Assembly (NCBI GenBank): GCA_964017235.1
Contig: OZ024940.1
Coordinates: 25,301,615-25,365,614, forward strand
Direction of reading: 5' to 3'
DNA from: Sabellastarte sp. h YS-2021
Taxonomy: Eukaryota; Annelida; Polychaeta; Sabellida; Sabellidae
DNA length: 64,000 nt
Below are positions 49,200 to 62,286 of the stretch, piece by piece (position 1 is the stretch's first letter; every line of letters starts with the position of its first letter). The notes under the pieces are model-generated. The model saw only the letters and a program-made list of their open reading frames with translations. It made no database searches and was not told the DNA's origin. The position numbers were made by a program, and so were the translations under genes.

Positions 49200-52140
49200 A
49201 TATAAACTTAATTTTTAAACTGCGATTTTTCATCCATTTCTTTTGATTTTGATGCAGCAAAAAATGAGCAGAAACTCTGAAAAATACCTCTCTATTGATG
49301 TATGTAATACATTTCTAGGTTTCAGAAATATCAAAGAAATATTGGCACTTGTTGATAGTACTAATTTGACAACTGGCACGGGGCAACAATAGGAGATATT
49401 GTATTAAAAGTTAAAACTGCTGCATATAATTTTTATAAATTCTATAGTGTATACAGAACAAATTTATATATTTTATTCCTCCATTTCCATTTTCCAGTAA
49501 TAATTTTAATAATATATATGTGTTAATGTACAGTATCCACTGAAATTGAGTTTCACTACTTCCTGGTTCTTCTGTCACAGACGTGTTGGCGATAATGAAG
49601 GATTAATCAAAAATCTTATTTACAAATGTAAATTAACGTGGGTAATTCTATAGCAAACGACCACTATATTGTACCTCTTTAATTGATAATATTTATAACA
49701 TTGAATAATATATGATTTGCTTTAACTTTGTAAATTTATAGGATTTTTGTGTGTTTTCCCATTACCGATCTGACCTACTTCCTAACTAGGTCACTTATGA
49801 CGCGTTATCGGACAGAAGAATGCAGAAATGACTTACAATGGTGGATGCATATTTTCATCTTATGTTGCAATTATTTTTCTAAACTGATATCTTTGTTTCC
49901 TTTCTATTATAGATTTGTCAATCATAACTCTAAAGAATCGAACTAAAGTCTTATTTTAAATGTGGTAAACAAGAATTTTGCTCATGAATATTCATATTCC
50001 AATAAGATAGTTATAAAATCAGCCCAGTTTTCTAGACCACATACGGCTTTGTATTACTTCAAATATACTTTAAGGCTCTAAAATGAAATAGTTATGCAGA
50101 CAATAAAGCTAGGGATTCAGATGACACTTCTAACATTTTCTTGTCTGGTTTATGAAACCAGATGTCTGCATATGATTTTAAATAGAAATATTAACCATAC
50201 TATGTATGTGTTTATTGCCATATTTTCATGAGATTTTATAATATTTCTGGAGATATTTTCAACAAACTATTGAGCAGTTCCACCAATCGCAATGATGGCA
50301 GCATTTTACATTTTGTTTCATCTAAATCCGTCCATTAACAAGGGAGCAATTGGCTTGTAAAATATATGCATGTTAAAGATGGTTAAGCTTTACAAAACCC
50401 CCTATTTTCGCCCATCTAAGAAGGCTGGAAAACATAGTTTAAAATATTTTTTTCCAAATATAAAACGGTTATTTTGTAAATCTATATGTATATTTTTATG
50501 TCCACTTACAATTCCAATTGAAAATGTCCCATAACACAGGTAATTTACATAATTTACTTTCGTAGATTTACTTCCTAGTACACCTCTTGACCTTTGACCT
50601 TCGACAACGAGAACGAGACGTCTGAAACACACAAAATATAAAAGAAATGTTATCATAAAAGAGCAAGAATATAAATTTATGTTATTTTAATTCATATTAT
50701 TGCTTGTTTTATAATAATATTTCTTTTATTTTGTGTGTCTGAAGAAACAAAGAGCCGAAGCAGCACATTAAAAAAGTTTATGGCTTCTTAAACGTCCGTT
50801 ATTTTCGAACGCCATCAAACCTATGACGTCACAGCTGGTCAAGCAAGAAAAACAAGGAAAACTGACCAGACGGGAAGAAATTTTCGATTTGGTTCATAAG
50901 GTTTAGCTTGGAAATTTTATCACCAGGGATCTGAAATTGACTTGCAAAGTTTACATGACAAAATGTCTAATGAGGACAAAAACTAGTGAGCAGACGTCAT
51001 AGTTCGAGACGTTCGCGGTAATTATGCAAGAAAAGACAAGAACAGCTTATGCAAATTTACTAAAGGTATGGTTTCCCGGGTTTCACATCTATTTAAGCAT
51101 TATTGTTGTTATTAGTGTTGCTATAGACAGGTCATATTCGGCCAAGCCCTTTAAAACCTATAACAATGAAAGTACTGTATATCTTGGTATTTATTTTTAA
51201 AAGTCATTGATGGAAGTTATATATTGCCTTTTAAAATGGTTGTGTGTATCAGTACTGAAGTGAACATGCTTTATTATTGCTTAAATAATTGTCTTATTTA
51301 AAAAAAGCCAAATTATTTCTGAGAATAAGATAAATTTCCAAAAAGTCTAGAAGCTTTCACAAGGGCTTCAAAATTTATTTATTTTCAACAAACAGTAACC
51401 AATGCTGGCATCTATGGATACACCAATATTATCAATTTGACATTTTAAAGTTTGAATCCTGAAAATGATCTTAAATTTAAGAATTCATCTGGTTAAAATT
51501 CTTATTGTTAAAACTTTGTCGTTAAAAATTTGTTTTCTTGCAAAATTCTAAGAATGATCATGAGAGAACATCTACCCTGATTTATTTATCCATTGGAATA
51601 AATACTGGATATATAATACTTTAGGTTGTTACTAATCACTATTCTAATCCCTCCTCCCATATTTAAGATGAGAAGTTTTCACTGAAATCACGACTGTAGT
51701 TGCGTGTGGATGGTGTTGGATTTATAGGAATAATAAAAAAATCATTCCCAAATAGTTTAATGCAAACAGACCTAGTAATACTTCATTTACATAAAGGTTG
51801 TTTAAAAGAAGACATAATTTTGTCAATTTTACATTTTATTTGCCTTATTGCACTCCAGATCTAACACCATCTCAATGAACTACTTGGTTGGTAACTTGGC
51901 AACCTGTAGCCACCACTGATACTTAAAAAAAAGAAGTTTAGCTGAGAATTTTTTATGCAGAGTACATCTGTAACTTGCATTTGGGTCAACTAATATTTTA
52001 ATAAATACAATTATACATCGACAAAGTGCAAACAACAATATTGCAATCAAGGTATGCAAATTTACTACACCAAGTGGTATAGTGTGTTAAGTTAGTGTGT
52101 TTACAGTTTATGTTTTTGCTTAGTTGTTTGTGTGTTTGTG
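49200..52140. other. intergenic DNA, mostly unrecognised
   Basis: AT-rich. Holds a hairpin at 50621-50745 and, nearby, CRE-like palindromes TGACGTCA (50825) and GACGTCAT (50993). No gene seen. Confidence 0.45.
50621..50745. repeat. long imperfect hairpin
   Basis: TCTGAAACACACAAAATATA plus AAAGAAATGTTATCATAAAA on the left pairs with TTTTATAATAATATTTCTTT plus TATTTTGTGTGTCTGA on the right, arms of ~48 bp. Possibly a small foldback element. Confidence 0.7.
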
Positions 52141-52141
52141 T

Positions 52142-52426
52142 TTATTGTAACATAGACTGCTGTTCCGAGCAACTGTCATTGCTGTCAGTATGGATACACA
52201 TCAGTTGGTTTAGCATTAATGCTGGAGGAAATTGTTGAGTTATTATCTGCAGAAGGGTTTCAAGTTGGTCCATGTTCTGTAATGTCTGACACTCCTGAAT
52301 TCTGGCAAATGGCCCATTGCCAAGTGACACTTCATTTGCACTGTGGAATGAATTGCATATTGTATTGATTTTGTTGGTTTTCCTGGAAGATGTTTTTTTT
52401 TTTTGCTTCTGTTTTACATATTGTGG
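52142..52426 (-). CDS. open stretch, possible terminal exon of an unknown gene
   Basis: 94 codons open to a TAA, without an ATG in the first half. The translation looks protein-like and mixed in composition: a basic Lys-rich start (KQKQKKKTSSRKTNK) and an amphipathic end (LQNMDQLETLLQIITQQF, then PPALMLNQLMCIHTDSNDSC). A weak acceptor (AAAACAG/AAG, 52409) could open it. AATAAA overlaps the stop. I do not recognise a family, and no upstream exon could be joined with confidence. Confidence 0.25.
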   Translation of the reverse strand, partial: PQYVKQKQKKKTSSRKTNKINTICNSFHSANEVSLGNGPFARIQECQTLQNMDQLETLLQIITQQFPPALMLNQLMCIHTDSNDSCSEQQSMLQ

Positions 52427-52554
52427 CTAGTTCATTTGAATATGATCATGTCCCACTGGCCTGCCAGACAGAAGATTATCAAACGCCCCTAGTGTGTGAA
52501 TTTGTATGCATGTGTTACTCAGATATCTCCAAAATGAAGCACTGCCATAGCTAA

Positions 52555-53330
52555 CTGAGTAACAGCTTTCTTGATGCAAATTTGACCTTGGGCTACTCGT
52601 TCAAGGTCGAATGTGGTCATGAAATACTTACAATAACTCTGTGTGTCTATTTCTATTGGTCACAAAGATTAAGGATATGATAAAAAAACAATGAAAAAAG
52701 CAGGTGTGTCCCCAAATCTTTTTGTGTGGTAAAATTTAACCTTGGAAGCCCCCCCCCCCCCCTTTAAGGTGGAATCTCGCCCTGATACTGGTAAACCCCT
52801 GCATCTACTCAGTGTTTGGCCCTAAACGTGGTGAATGTGGAGATAACCTGTAGAAACCATGTGCCCAAGTCTTTTCATTGAGGTCACATTTGACAATGCA
52901 CACCACTTTCAAGGTATCCTAAGGGATCTAATATTCCCCTCTGATTCTTCTAATGCCAACATCTCCCCCCTTGTTGCTGCTCATAGAGCTTTGGGATGTG
53001 AAGAAAATCTGGGAAATCATGTGCCAAAAATATTAACGTGGGGTCAAATGTGACCTTAGATGTAGAATGTGTTCCTTCACATGCTCCATGTCTCATCTAT
53101 TATTGATCCTAGAGGTCAGGAATGTGAAGACAACTTGCTGATAGTCATGTTCCCCAAAAGATTTTTTGGTGGGGACAAATTTGAGCTTGGACACCTCACT
53201 CAAAGTCGAGTGTGACCCTTTATACTTAGAATGCCCCTTTTGCAACTATATTATTGGTTCTAAAGATCTGGGATATAAAGAGAACTTGTACGAAACCACA
53301 TGCCCCAAATATTTTGATGATCATTTAGTA
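52555..53330. repeat. degenerate ~150 bp tandem repeat
   Basis: Recurrent words: AATTTGACCTTGG, CAAGGTCGAATGTG, AGAAACCATGTGCCC, CCCCAAATCTTTTTG. They resemble the 146 bp satellite (43577-44395) but are far more eroded. Confidence 0.65.
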
Positions 53331-54224
53331 TTTCCTCCTGGTGGGAGATAATACCACAACAGTGGTCTGGTGTATTTGTTTTTCAATTGGCATTCTGTCC
53401 TTGGCTTTTAAGATGGTTTGATGTCTCTTTTCCCCAAATTGGTTTTGGTTTCCTTTTGTGAATATCAGGTTGTCAGTGGAGTGATGTTTGATCTGTGTTT
53501 TGTTATTGGGATTGTATTTGATTTCCATCAATTTCTGATATCCATTCCATTGTGTGTGTGTGTGTGTGTCTTTTTTTCAAAATATATGCTTTAAGAGTTG
53601 GTACAGCTTCAGTCTACAACTCATTTGAAGCACTCTTTTATTTATGTTTTTTTACCAGTTATTCGAACACCGGCCCCTAAAAGGAGGTGCCCACGAATTT
53701 TGGGCAACTTACAAACATTTTAATTACAATTACGTATCGATGAAAAATGACAAAAAAAATATGTGTTGATATACAATGTCTTAATATTTTATTTGATAGT
53801 TAAGATAATTATGTATGCTTATAGTCACATCCTGATGGTCAGTAAAACGTTTTTCAAGGTGGAAATGGAGAAGATGTTAGTTCATAGGTAAATTAAAAAT
53901 TACCTGGTGGCCTGGGGTTGTATTACAAAGATTTTTTATTTTATTCTTAATTTTCAACATGCAACTTTTCTCTCTTTACTCATAATTTTATGGTCTTAAT
54001 ATTTCGGAAAAAAAGCCAATCAACAAAGATTCAGTACACAATTGAAAAAATCAAGTTGCCTCAAGTAAAAGATATACAAATATCAAGTGTTTATTTAAAA
54101 GTGAATTTTGAAGCCCGTTTGCAATGAGTATTTGTTTCACTGGGCATATTGACATGGTTTAAAGAAATAAGTACCATCAGAATGTGTCTAGTTATATTGC
54201 TTAAAAATAGGTTCAAAAAAGGTC
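53331..54224. other. intergenic DNA, nothing recognised
   Basis: AT-rich; a (TG)n run at 53550-53570. Confidence 0.4.
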
Positions 54225-54300
54225 ATACTGGGACAGACCCTCAAGATTGCCGCTTGTGGGAGTCGAACCCATGTAGAGGTGAAAGTCCGTGACCAGAGAA
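54225..54300 (-). mobile_element. SINE-B fragment
   Basis: GGTCATACTGGGACAGACCC and GGGAGTCGAACCCATG. Confidence 0.6.
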
Positions 54301-54394
54301 GATGATATATTACAAACAAATTGCTTTATCACTGAAGATGAAAAAAATGAAAAAAAGAGTGATCTCCAGAAGTGCCAGCCTTGAAGAACTCCCA

Positions 54395-54955
54395 CCTAAA
54401 ATTACCAATAAATTGCTTTACCTTGCGATAAAATACCGATGAATCGCTTCTCGTTAAAGATGATGATGTTATACCAATGGATCGCTTCACCTTGCAAGTT
54501 ATACTGTCTACAGTTTAATACAGTTGTATTAATTTGTGTAGTAATTGCAATGAAGTTGCTTCACCTTATCGGTGTTACTATCTGCAGTTTAATAGAGTTG
54601 TTCTCATTTTGTGTAGTAAATGCCAATGCATCACTTCACCTTACAGATGATACTGTCTACACTTTAATACAGCCGTATTATTTTGTATAGTAATACCAAT
54701 GAATCGCTTCACCTTGGAGGTGACACTATGTACATTTTAATACAGTTACTTTATTTTGTATAGTAATACCAATGAATCGCTTCACCTTGGAGGTGATACT
54801 ATGCACATTTTAATACAGTTGCTTTATTTTGTATAGTAATACCAATGAATCGCTTCACCTTGGAGGGGATACTATGTACAGTCTAATACAGTTGTAACAC
54901 CTTGTATAGTCATACCAATGAATCGCTTCACCTTGGAAAAGATAATGTGGTTTCA
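54395..54955. repeat. ~74 bp tandem repeat, ~7 units
   Basis: ACCAATGAATCGCTTCACCT plus TGGAGGTGATACTATGTACA and TTTTAATACAGTTG. The best units start near 54688, 54762 and 54840; left units are diverged. Confidence 0.88.
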
Positions 54956-57690
54956 GAAAAATCTTTGATGTTATAGCTTGTAAAAGCTAAAAGCAATATG
55001 TTGGTTTGTAGTGACATAATGGTGTCATATATTGGTTCATATATTTCTTATGCCAATAAATTGGTAAGCCAGTAAATCGTTTTGTTTCATCTCTGGGTTG
55101 CATGTTAGGATGTTTGATTTTTGGTGTTGTTCTGTTTTGGAGTTTTATCTGTTTATGGTATGTTTACATTTGTCATCCTTGGGCAATTTCTTTTATCATT
55201 GGAATGAAAGGTAGTTTCTTCATTGTTGGATTTTGTGGTATGTGTTTACCAATGACATGCTTACGTTTTGTACCCTAACAAAAGTTTTTTTGGGGGCACT
55301 GGAATTAATAGTAATTTCTCCATACTTGCTGTTTTTGGCAAAGCTCTTCGTCTCTCCCCCGAAAAGGCACTTTTGTTGGAATAAAAAGGAAATTTCATTA
55401 TAGGTATTGTTTTGGGGTAGCTACGTCTAAACATCTCTATATTTGGTAGTCCTACATAATTGTAATTTTTTCTGGAATGAAAAAAAACCCAAGAAGTTTC
55501 TTCCTAGGATGTTTTTGGGGGTGACTGTTAATGTTTAAAATGTTTTATGTTTGAATTTGTGACAAAAGGGTAATTCCTTTTTGTTGGAATAGGAGACAGT
55601 TTCTTCATAATTGTAATTTTGGGTTCCTATCTGTCTATAGCAGGTTTATATTTGGTTCCCTTTTGGCCAAAACCAATTGCATTTCAATTTGAAAAATAGC
55701 ATTTGTTTGATTAATTCCTTTTCGTTTATTTTCTTTATTTACTTTGGTTGGGGGGATTGAGTGTGAGGGGGAACATGTTAATAACGTGCATACTTTGCAA
55801 CAGGGCCTATTTTTCGTTGGAACAAGAGCAAACATTGCCAATAGTCTAAGCTATAGGTCCTCTCTACATAATAGCTCTTACAACTGGAAACCAATTCCAC
55901 GTATTCTTTCTCCCAGACTGAAGCACGCTGGGCCCAGTATGACCTCAGTTGAATGGATATTAATTTTGGTTAATTGTTCCTGACCTGTGGATATGCATGC
56001 TTAACGAGGTCCAATGGTCTCCTTCCTCTGCCAGCCGTCATTTTGATATTCAGGAGAGTCCTTTGTTGTTAGATGAGACCAGGGATTCCCCATGGTATGC
56101 TATTGATCTTCACGAAGGGTTTAAAGGTTATTTTAAAGGCTATTTTTTTTCAAATTTTATATGGTACTACATACATTTTCATTTGGTATTCAATGTACAT
56201 GGTGAGCACTGTAGATGCTACTTGTTTATTTTTTTTCTCCTCAATACACTGCATGGCTTCCATAATTTTCCTGTTGATCTGATACAACTGTTGTGGGTCT
56301 TCATGTGTGCATTGTAGGTTGTTGCAAAAATAACTCTAGAACTATGAAATCCTTATCAAGTCTTTGGTCATTTTATTGACTTACCTGCCATCTTGCTTTC
56401 ATTGACAACCCATGGATTTTGGGGGGAAACGTATACATACAAGCATTACATATTTGTATAGGCACACCTTAAGAGAATATACTAAGTATCCTTACAATTT
56501 CTGCTGGTCTGTTGAGTGTGGAGATGGGAGTTTCCCTAACCAATAAACAACTTTGTGGTATATACTTCCCCTTTTGGGGTATTTAGGCCCACATGTCCCC
56601 CCATCAACTATATGAGATGCCAGGTCGACTGCAGGTGGCTTCATGCAGACACCAGACGTGTATTGCTTCACTTGGCAACTGTGTCTGTTGGTCAAAAGCT
56701 GGTTTTCTCCAATATCTGGGGGGAGGGGGGCAAATGACAGTAGGGTTGTGGGGAGGTGCTAAATGATAACTAGCTTCTGTTTCAGCAGCTCTGTTTTATT
56801 GGATTGTTGGAATACAAAATGGTACATGCAACATAGATGTATTAGATCAGTATGTATAACTGACCTACCTTTGGAGGGCATACTTTCTGATTCACAAGGA
56901 ACTTTTTTTCTATGTACATTATTTGAATATATATTATTACTATTATTACACAAAGTATAACACAGCAGCATCAATATGTATATACAATACATTAGGCTTT
57001 TTTCAACTGTTTTGGTTACAGACATTTAGGTACACAGAAAGTTTATTTAGTGAACAATATATAAACACAAAAGTTAATTTTGTGAACTATATGTAAGCAC
57101 AAAAGTTATTATTTCTACAAAATGCACTTTTTGTCACTAGGAAGCACTTCCCAATCACTCTTAGATCCCTGTTCCAGCTTGGCAATAATGCTTTACCATA
57201 GTTTTGCAATCCTTTAAATTGTCAGATCGGGGGGAGGGGTGGGTGGGTAGATCTTTTCCACGCATTGATCTTAAGGCCATTGTAAACCCATCGTATACAG
57301 AAGTTACAGAACTTTGCAACATGTTTCCAATAGAATACTAATATTGCAAGTCCATTACCAACAGTTTAATCCTTAATCAGATGTTTATCATCTTAAACCT
57401 ATCATAAACCTATCTTTTCGCCTGCAAAGTCATCATTTTGATCTTACAGTGATAGTAAGCCTATCTTCTCAGTCACAAAGCAATCTTTTCCATCTCACAG
57501 AGATCTTAAACCTACCCTGTTCATCGTAAGTCAATCTTTTAAGGTTCGTAAACCTATTGTAAATGTTTTGGGAACCAATCTCTGCATTATCGAGATGATA
57601 TCTTAAACCTATCTCAAACCACACCTATGGATCATAAAATAATTTATTTTGTTCAATCTTAAAGTAGGTTTACAATCGGCTCGCTTAGCT
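54956..57690. other. intergenic DNA with eroded repeats
   Basis: 55100-55670 shows GTTTCTTCATTGTTGG-like words repeated with wide changes; 57390-57670 repeats TCTTAAACCTATC. No gene recognised; reading frames up to 106 codons show no family features. Confidence 0.45.
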
Positions 57691-57945
57691 GGAACAGTCC
57701 CAAAATAATGAAGGAATCAGTGCATACTAGTTGGTCAAGATTCTGCACTGTAACCCACCGGGCATCAGCAAATAACTACCAACTTTCCAACATGAAGTGC
57801 CCCGGTTGAAGGCGAGCACTCTAATTGCTACGCCATCAAGCAAGGAAACCAGTACATACAGTTGGTCAAGGTTCTGTACTGTCAACTACTGACCAACAGC
57901 AAAGGACTACCAGCTTTCCCACTAGAGGTCGGCCTGTGGCCTCTG
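57690..57945 (-). mobile_element. two degenerate SINE-A pieces
   Basis: CAGTGCATACTAGTTGGTCA...CCAACTTTCCAACATGAAG, then AAACCAGTACATACAGTTGG...AGCTTTCCCACTAGAGGTC: two partial, directly repeated copies. Confidence 0.65.
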
Positions 57946-58654
57946 TGATCATCAAGAAAATAGTTATCTCAACCTATATTCACTGTTACTATTTTTCTTT
58001 AAATAAAATTGTTCTTCAAAATTGCTATAAAAATATAGATTTCACTCAAATAATAGCTTCATGCTGACAGGTCATAAAAGTACAAATACAGCTTGCTTCT
58101 TACATAGCCATTGTTTCCATTTAGCCGTGAGTGCCTTTGTAACTCTAAATGAATTCTCCAGAAATTAAAACATTTTGTTCCCAGAAATTCTTCATAAGTT
58201 TTAAGGTGTTTTACTCAGTAAATATTTTTTTCATAGAAAATTTTACAAATAAAAGTAATTCTCACCACAAGAAAAAATATATACCCACAAGATATCACAT
58301 TTTGACCTAAAACAGTGATACATAGAGCTAGATATATTAATTTTTATATTCTTTTCAACAGACATTAATACGATACATACATATTTTATCAACATTCCAG
58401 ATACACAAAGTTACAAAACACAGTTATTTGAAGACATCTACTCCTGTGCAACAACTGTTTTCAAGACCTTATACATATTTTCAGTGTCTGGTAGGCTTCA
58501 TTTCTGTAAAATCAGAAGTGCGTACCTTATTTCTGCCCACTTAGAAAACATTTCAAAGTTGCTATGAATATCATTTGTTGTTTGTGCAATCATCGCCAGA
58601 TGTTATGTCTGCTGGGCTACTAAAAATTGAACAGTGTCTATCTTATACAAAAAG
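57946..58654. other. intergenic DNA, nothing recognised
   Basis: AT-rich. Confidence 0.4.
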
Positions 58655-59072
58655 CTAGAAAGCAACTCATGCAGTGCAAACCTCTGCAAGAGCACATTAA
58701 AAAATTAAGGATTTTTTCGCATGCAGAAAAATGACCTTGATCTCTTCCAAAGTGTAATCACTTCTTCCTTTGGCAATGCCAAATTTCACAAAGATCTGCT
58801 CATCAATTCTGGAGTAATTTAACCAGAAACCTAAAGTCATTGAAACTACATTGAAAATTGGCCCTTGGCCATTTGGGATTTTTATACATCTAGATCATGA
58901 TCCAGATCTTTTCAATCATTTAAGTACTTCTTTCTTTTGGTCAAATTTTAGCACTTTCTTTCGTCCAATGTCAGCACTTCTTTCTTTAATCAAATTTCAG
59001 AATTTGCAGCCACAAACAGGTAGAGAAATGAACTCCTGCAACATCAACATAAACTCTTGGTGAAGGTAATTA
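58655..59072. mobile_element. CCTCCACCAAG-family element, both ends present
   Basis: Left CTAGAAAGCAACTCATGCAG plus TGCAAACCTCTGCAAGAG; right AACATAAACTCTTGGTGAAG plus GTAAT. Inside, GATCCAGATCTTTTCAATCA and three CACTTCTTTCTTT words. Confidence 0.6.
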
Positions 59073-59269
59073 AAATTGCAGCACAAATATTGGATACTAC
59101 AAAAGTGTTTTTTATTTCAGAACTGGAAGTCATCTTCAGACTTTTATTCAGACAGACTCACCTCGCTTCTCAGTTGGTTGTCTACTCACATACTGTTTTC
59201 GATTGACCCACCTAGTACTACTGGTGGCAACCCTTTCAAATTAGTATGCTGACTTTTTAACTTTTGGAC

Positions 59270-60185
59270 ACCAGTGCCAAAGAGTAGTGGCATGTCTACC
59301 TCAGCCTCAACCTGTCTTTTGACTGGCCTCCAGTCGGCCTATACAAAATACCGTTCTACCGAAAGTGCAGTTTCTCCTCTTAACATCTCTCCCGCTTTTG
59401 ACATGATTAACCACGCCATTCTGTTTGCCAACAAACTTTGCTCAGGCTGGTCTCACAGATTATGTGAATGGCATTCAAAATTTCATGACCACAAACAAAC
59501 TGAACCTGAATCTTAATAAAACAGAATTCAGTTAAATCGGTTAAAAAGAAGACACTCTTGCCTCTTATCTGACTGATATTCTTGGAAATCACATTGTGAC
59601 TTCCTCTAAATGTCAAGAATCTCAGGATAGTGTTTGAACATGGCTCCAACTGATCATGTCTCTAACGTCACTAAAGCTAGGCTTGATCTCACCGCAGCTG
59701 TTTTCCTTGTAAATGTTCCAGTAGTAAGTATATTGAACTAATGCCCTTTCCCCCCCTGCCTCACACTCAGTTCAAGCTCAGGAACCTGCAGCATGTTCAG
59801 AATTCAGTCTTCAGGGTCAATCAACGTTCCAGTTTATCTGTATTTCCCCCAAATTTGAAAAAAAACTTCATTTAGCTACGAGCAATGCATAGGCATTGTT
59901 CAAAATTGGGCTGTCCACATATAAAGTTCTGAAACATAGCCAACCAGTAAATCTCAATGAAAAACTCCAGATACCTCATCAATAAAAACCACAGTTGGTT
60001 ACGTTCCTATAAATTCTCTTCAAATTAATAAATCAAACAAACATTTTTGAAATCTTTCAGCTATTACTCGCCTATATCTGAAACCAGTCTCATTATAGAA
60101 ATCAACTCTTTAGTTTCCCCACCTTGTACTTTCCCTCGTTCACAACTGCAATCCTGGTTTGTTGACCTAGAATATGTCCATCGAC
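59270..60185 (+). mobile_element. decayed LINE (CR1/L2/jockey-like) reverse transcriptase region
   Basis: A broken frame reads LLTGLQSAYTKYRSTESAV then SPAFDMINHAIL, the RT motifs QSAY.K..STE and (D.S.)AFD...H..L. Further on come LNLNKTEF, HVSNVTKARLDL, LQHVQNSVFRVNQRSS and ALFKIGLSTYKVL. Many frame breaks and stops; the Y/FADD region is largely missing. It ends close to the 3' side of the channel gene. Confidence 0.75.
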
Positions 60186-60323
60186 TGTGAACCCATGCTT
60201 TTTTTTTTAGTTTAGGTCCCTTTTGTAATGGACAGTATTGCACAGTAGATTAGTGCTACAGAGGACATCCTCTTTAATATGGCTACGGTAAGAAATCAAA
60301 AGTGAGGGGGGGGGGGGTGTATG

Positions 60324-61995
60324 CTACAGATTATCATCATTCGTGTCATCATATGTGAATCCATTGTCAAATACATCACCATAGGCATTCTCAGCATAGT
60401 TTGTGGTGTTGAGCCTCTGAAAGACGTCTAGCTTGTGGTTGCTATCATGATATTCCAAACTACTGTTCACCACATGGTTATTGTTCCTGTGGGAGTTTTG
60501 TTTTCTGAAGGCTATCCTCTTATCCACAGCAGTCTTTGGCTTTTGGTGGCTCTGCTTAGAGTACATGGACAGGAACCTAAACAAATCCACAAACAGTTCC
60601 AGCACCTCAGCCAGGGTGATGATAGATATACCCACCCATAGTCCTAGCTGGCCCCCAATGTCAGAGACCAGCTGATTTCGGGTGTAGTCTTGGGACTCCT
60701 GGGTTTTCACCACATTAGAATCTGCTATGTACACATTCAACCTGGCAAAGTCTTTCATGGTCCTTTCGCGGTTGGAGACATTGAAATATTCCTCAAACAA
60801 TTTGTACTTTCCTAGCGTCTCTGTCTTGTTGAATCTTTCGCTGAATTTCTCGATGCCAAAGACGTCGAAAAATGCAGCATCGCCTTCATAGCCAGCGGCT
60901 GGCCATTTGGAAAGGCTGTAACTGACATCATAGGAAATCTCATCGCATGGAGGAAAGCAAGCGCATTGTTCCATTGCAGTGGTGTTCTTAGTTATGCTGG
61001 CTTTTGTGCTGCGGGCACACTGTATCCTACTATGTAGGGCCATCATACTATCCAGGCAGTCTTGGGAGGCTTCAAAGATGCACTTTTCAGGGAAGTTCTG
61101 ATTGTCTCGACACAGGCTGACATTTGATGGCAAAAATGTCACGGGCAGCCCAACGTCAGCACAACCACATTGCTCCACAATGTAAATCTGCATACACATT
61201 TTCTGACATGACATCAGCCTGTACCTTTTAGATCCATCCCCGAATCTGTCCATGTTGGAGCAATTTCCATGAGGAATGCCCATGCGGATGTTTTTGCGTA
61301 GGTGAATTCCAAATGAGGCGGAAAATCCGGGTGGGACATCATATCCTTCAGTAAATGGGTAGGGATTGGTATTGGGAGGATGAATGACCACGCGCACACC
61401 TTCACTGGCCGAAACAGCACTGCGCCATTCATGTAGGCCGGGCAGCATGCGTATCTCTGTATTTTTATCCAACATGCCACTTCCTGAAAGCACAATGGAA
61501 GACCAGCCATTCTCAATACCCTCCGCAAGGGAATCGTCTATGTCTTTGGGGCCAGGAGCCGTGTAAGTAAAACAGTTAAAGTAGTACGGGTCAAAGAACT
61601 TAACAAAGTCCCTCGTCTTATTGCACCTATGGCCAGCGTAGTGGCAGTTAACAACAAATCCTTCCAGTTGGACAGCCACCTCAGAAATCACCTGTTCATC
61701 TATGTTCGCCGAAAAGGTTGTCCTGGAAAAGATCTCTTGAAATACCTCTGGGTAATTTTCCTGGTACTTCCAGAACAGCGGGGCATATTTAGCCACCTGA
61801 GTCATGTAGGCCTTAATGAAACTGTTGTCTGTTTTGTTGATGTTATTGAGTGGTCTGTCATCTTCGAGAAACATGCGATTCAAAGTATTTAGAACATGCA
61901 CATCAAGATTTCGCATGTTGCAGATGGATATACTTGGAAATGGCACTGCTGTAGGCACGACCTCCACAGTCACTTTCTTTGGATATGAAAAGTAT
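60324..61995 (-). CDS. DEG/ENaC-family sodium channel, large last exon
   Basis: One 1672 bp exon encodes almost the whole extracellular domain, the second membrane helix and a ~75-residue cytosolic tail. Seen: the post-TM1 motif YPKKVTVEVVPTAVPFPSIS followed by ICN, a Cys-rich ectodomain (GNCSN, CQKMC, EQCGCADVGLPV, CACFPPCDEISYDVSYS), and pre-TM2/TM2 SDIGGQLGLWVGISIITLAE with the GIS selectivity-filter triplet. The residue at the 'degenerin' position just before DIGGQ is Ser, a small residue as in wild-type channels. The family makes amiloride-sensitive Na+ channels gated by peptides, protons or touch; the subtype cannot be told from this exon. The acceptor TTTCAG/ATACTT lies at 61996; the exon(s) with the cytosolic N-terminus and TM1 are not in the remaining 2 kb and must lie beyond position 64000. 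Confidence 0.95.
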
Positions 61996-62286
61996 CTGAA
62001 ATGATATCAAATGACAATCAAAACCTAAAAAATGAAACCTGAAACGAAGAATCTCTTCTGCAAATCTGCTATTATTTTATATTCTGATTCACTGTAATTG
62101 AGAGTTGAGACTGCCTTTGAAATGGACTTCCTAAATCTATGTTTTGTAATCTATTAATATATGCAACACACTTCTACAAATTATATAAAATGATTGGGAC
62201 TATTTACAGTGTGGTGCACAGCCAGATGATAATGTTGAATATTTACTTTCTCATACAGATTGAGGGATGGATGTCAAACATATTTC

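Noticed and set aside
55744-56317. Frames of 79-106 codons as a gene
   Set aside because: No domain features, no splice support, and the surroundings are eroded repeats.
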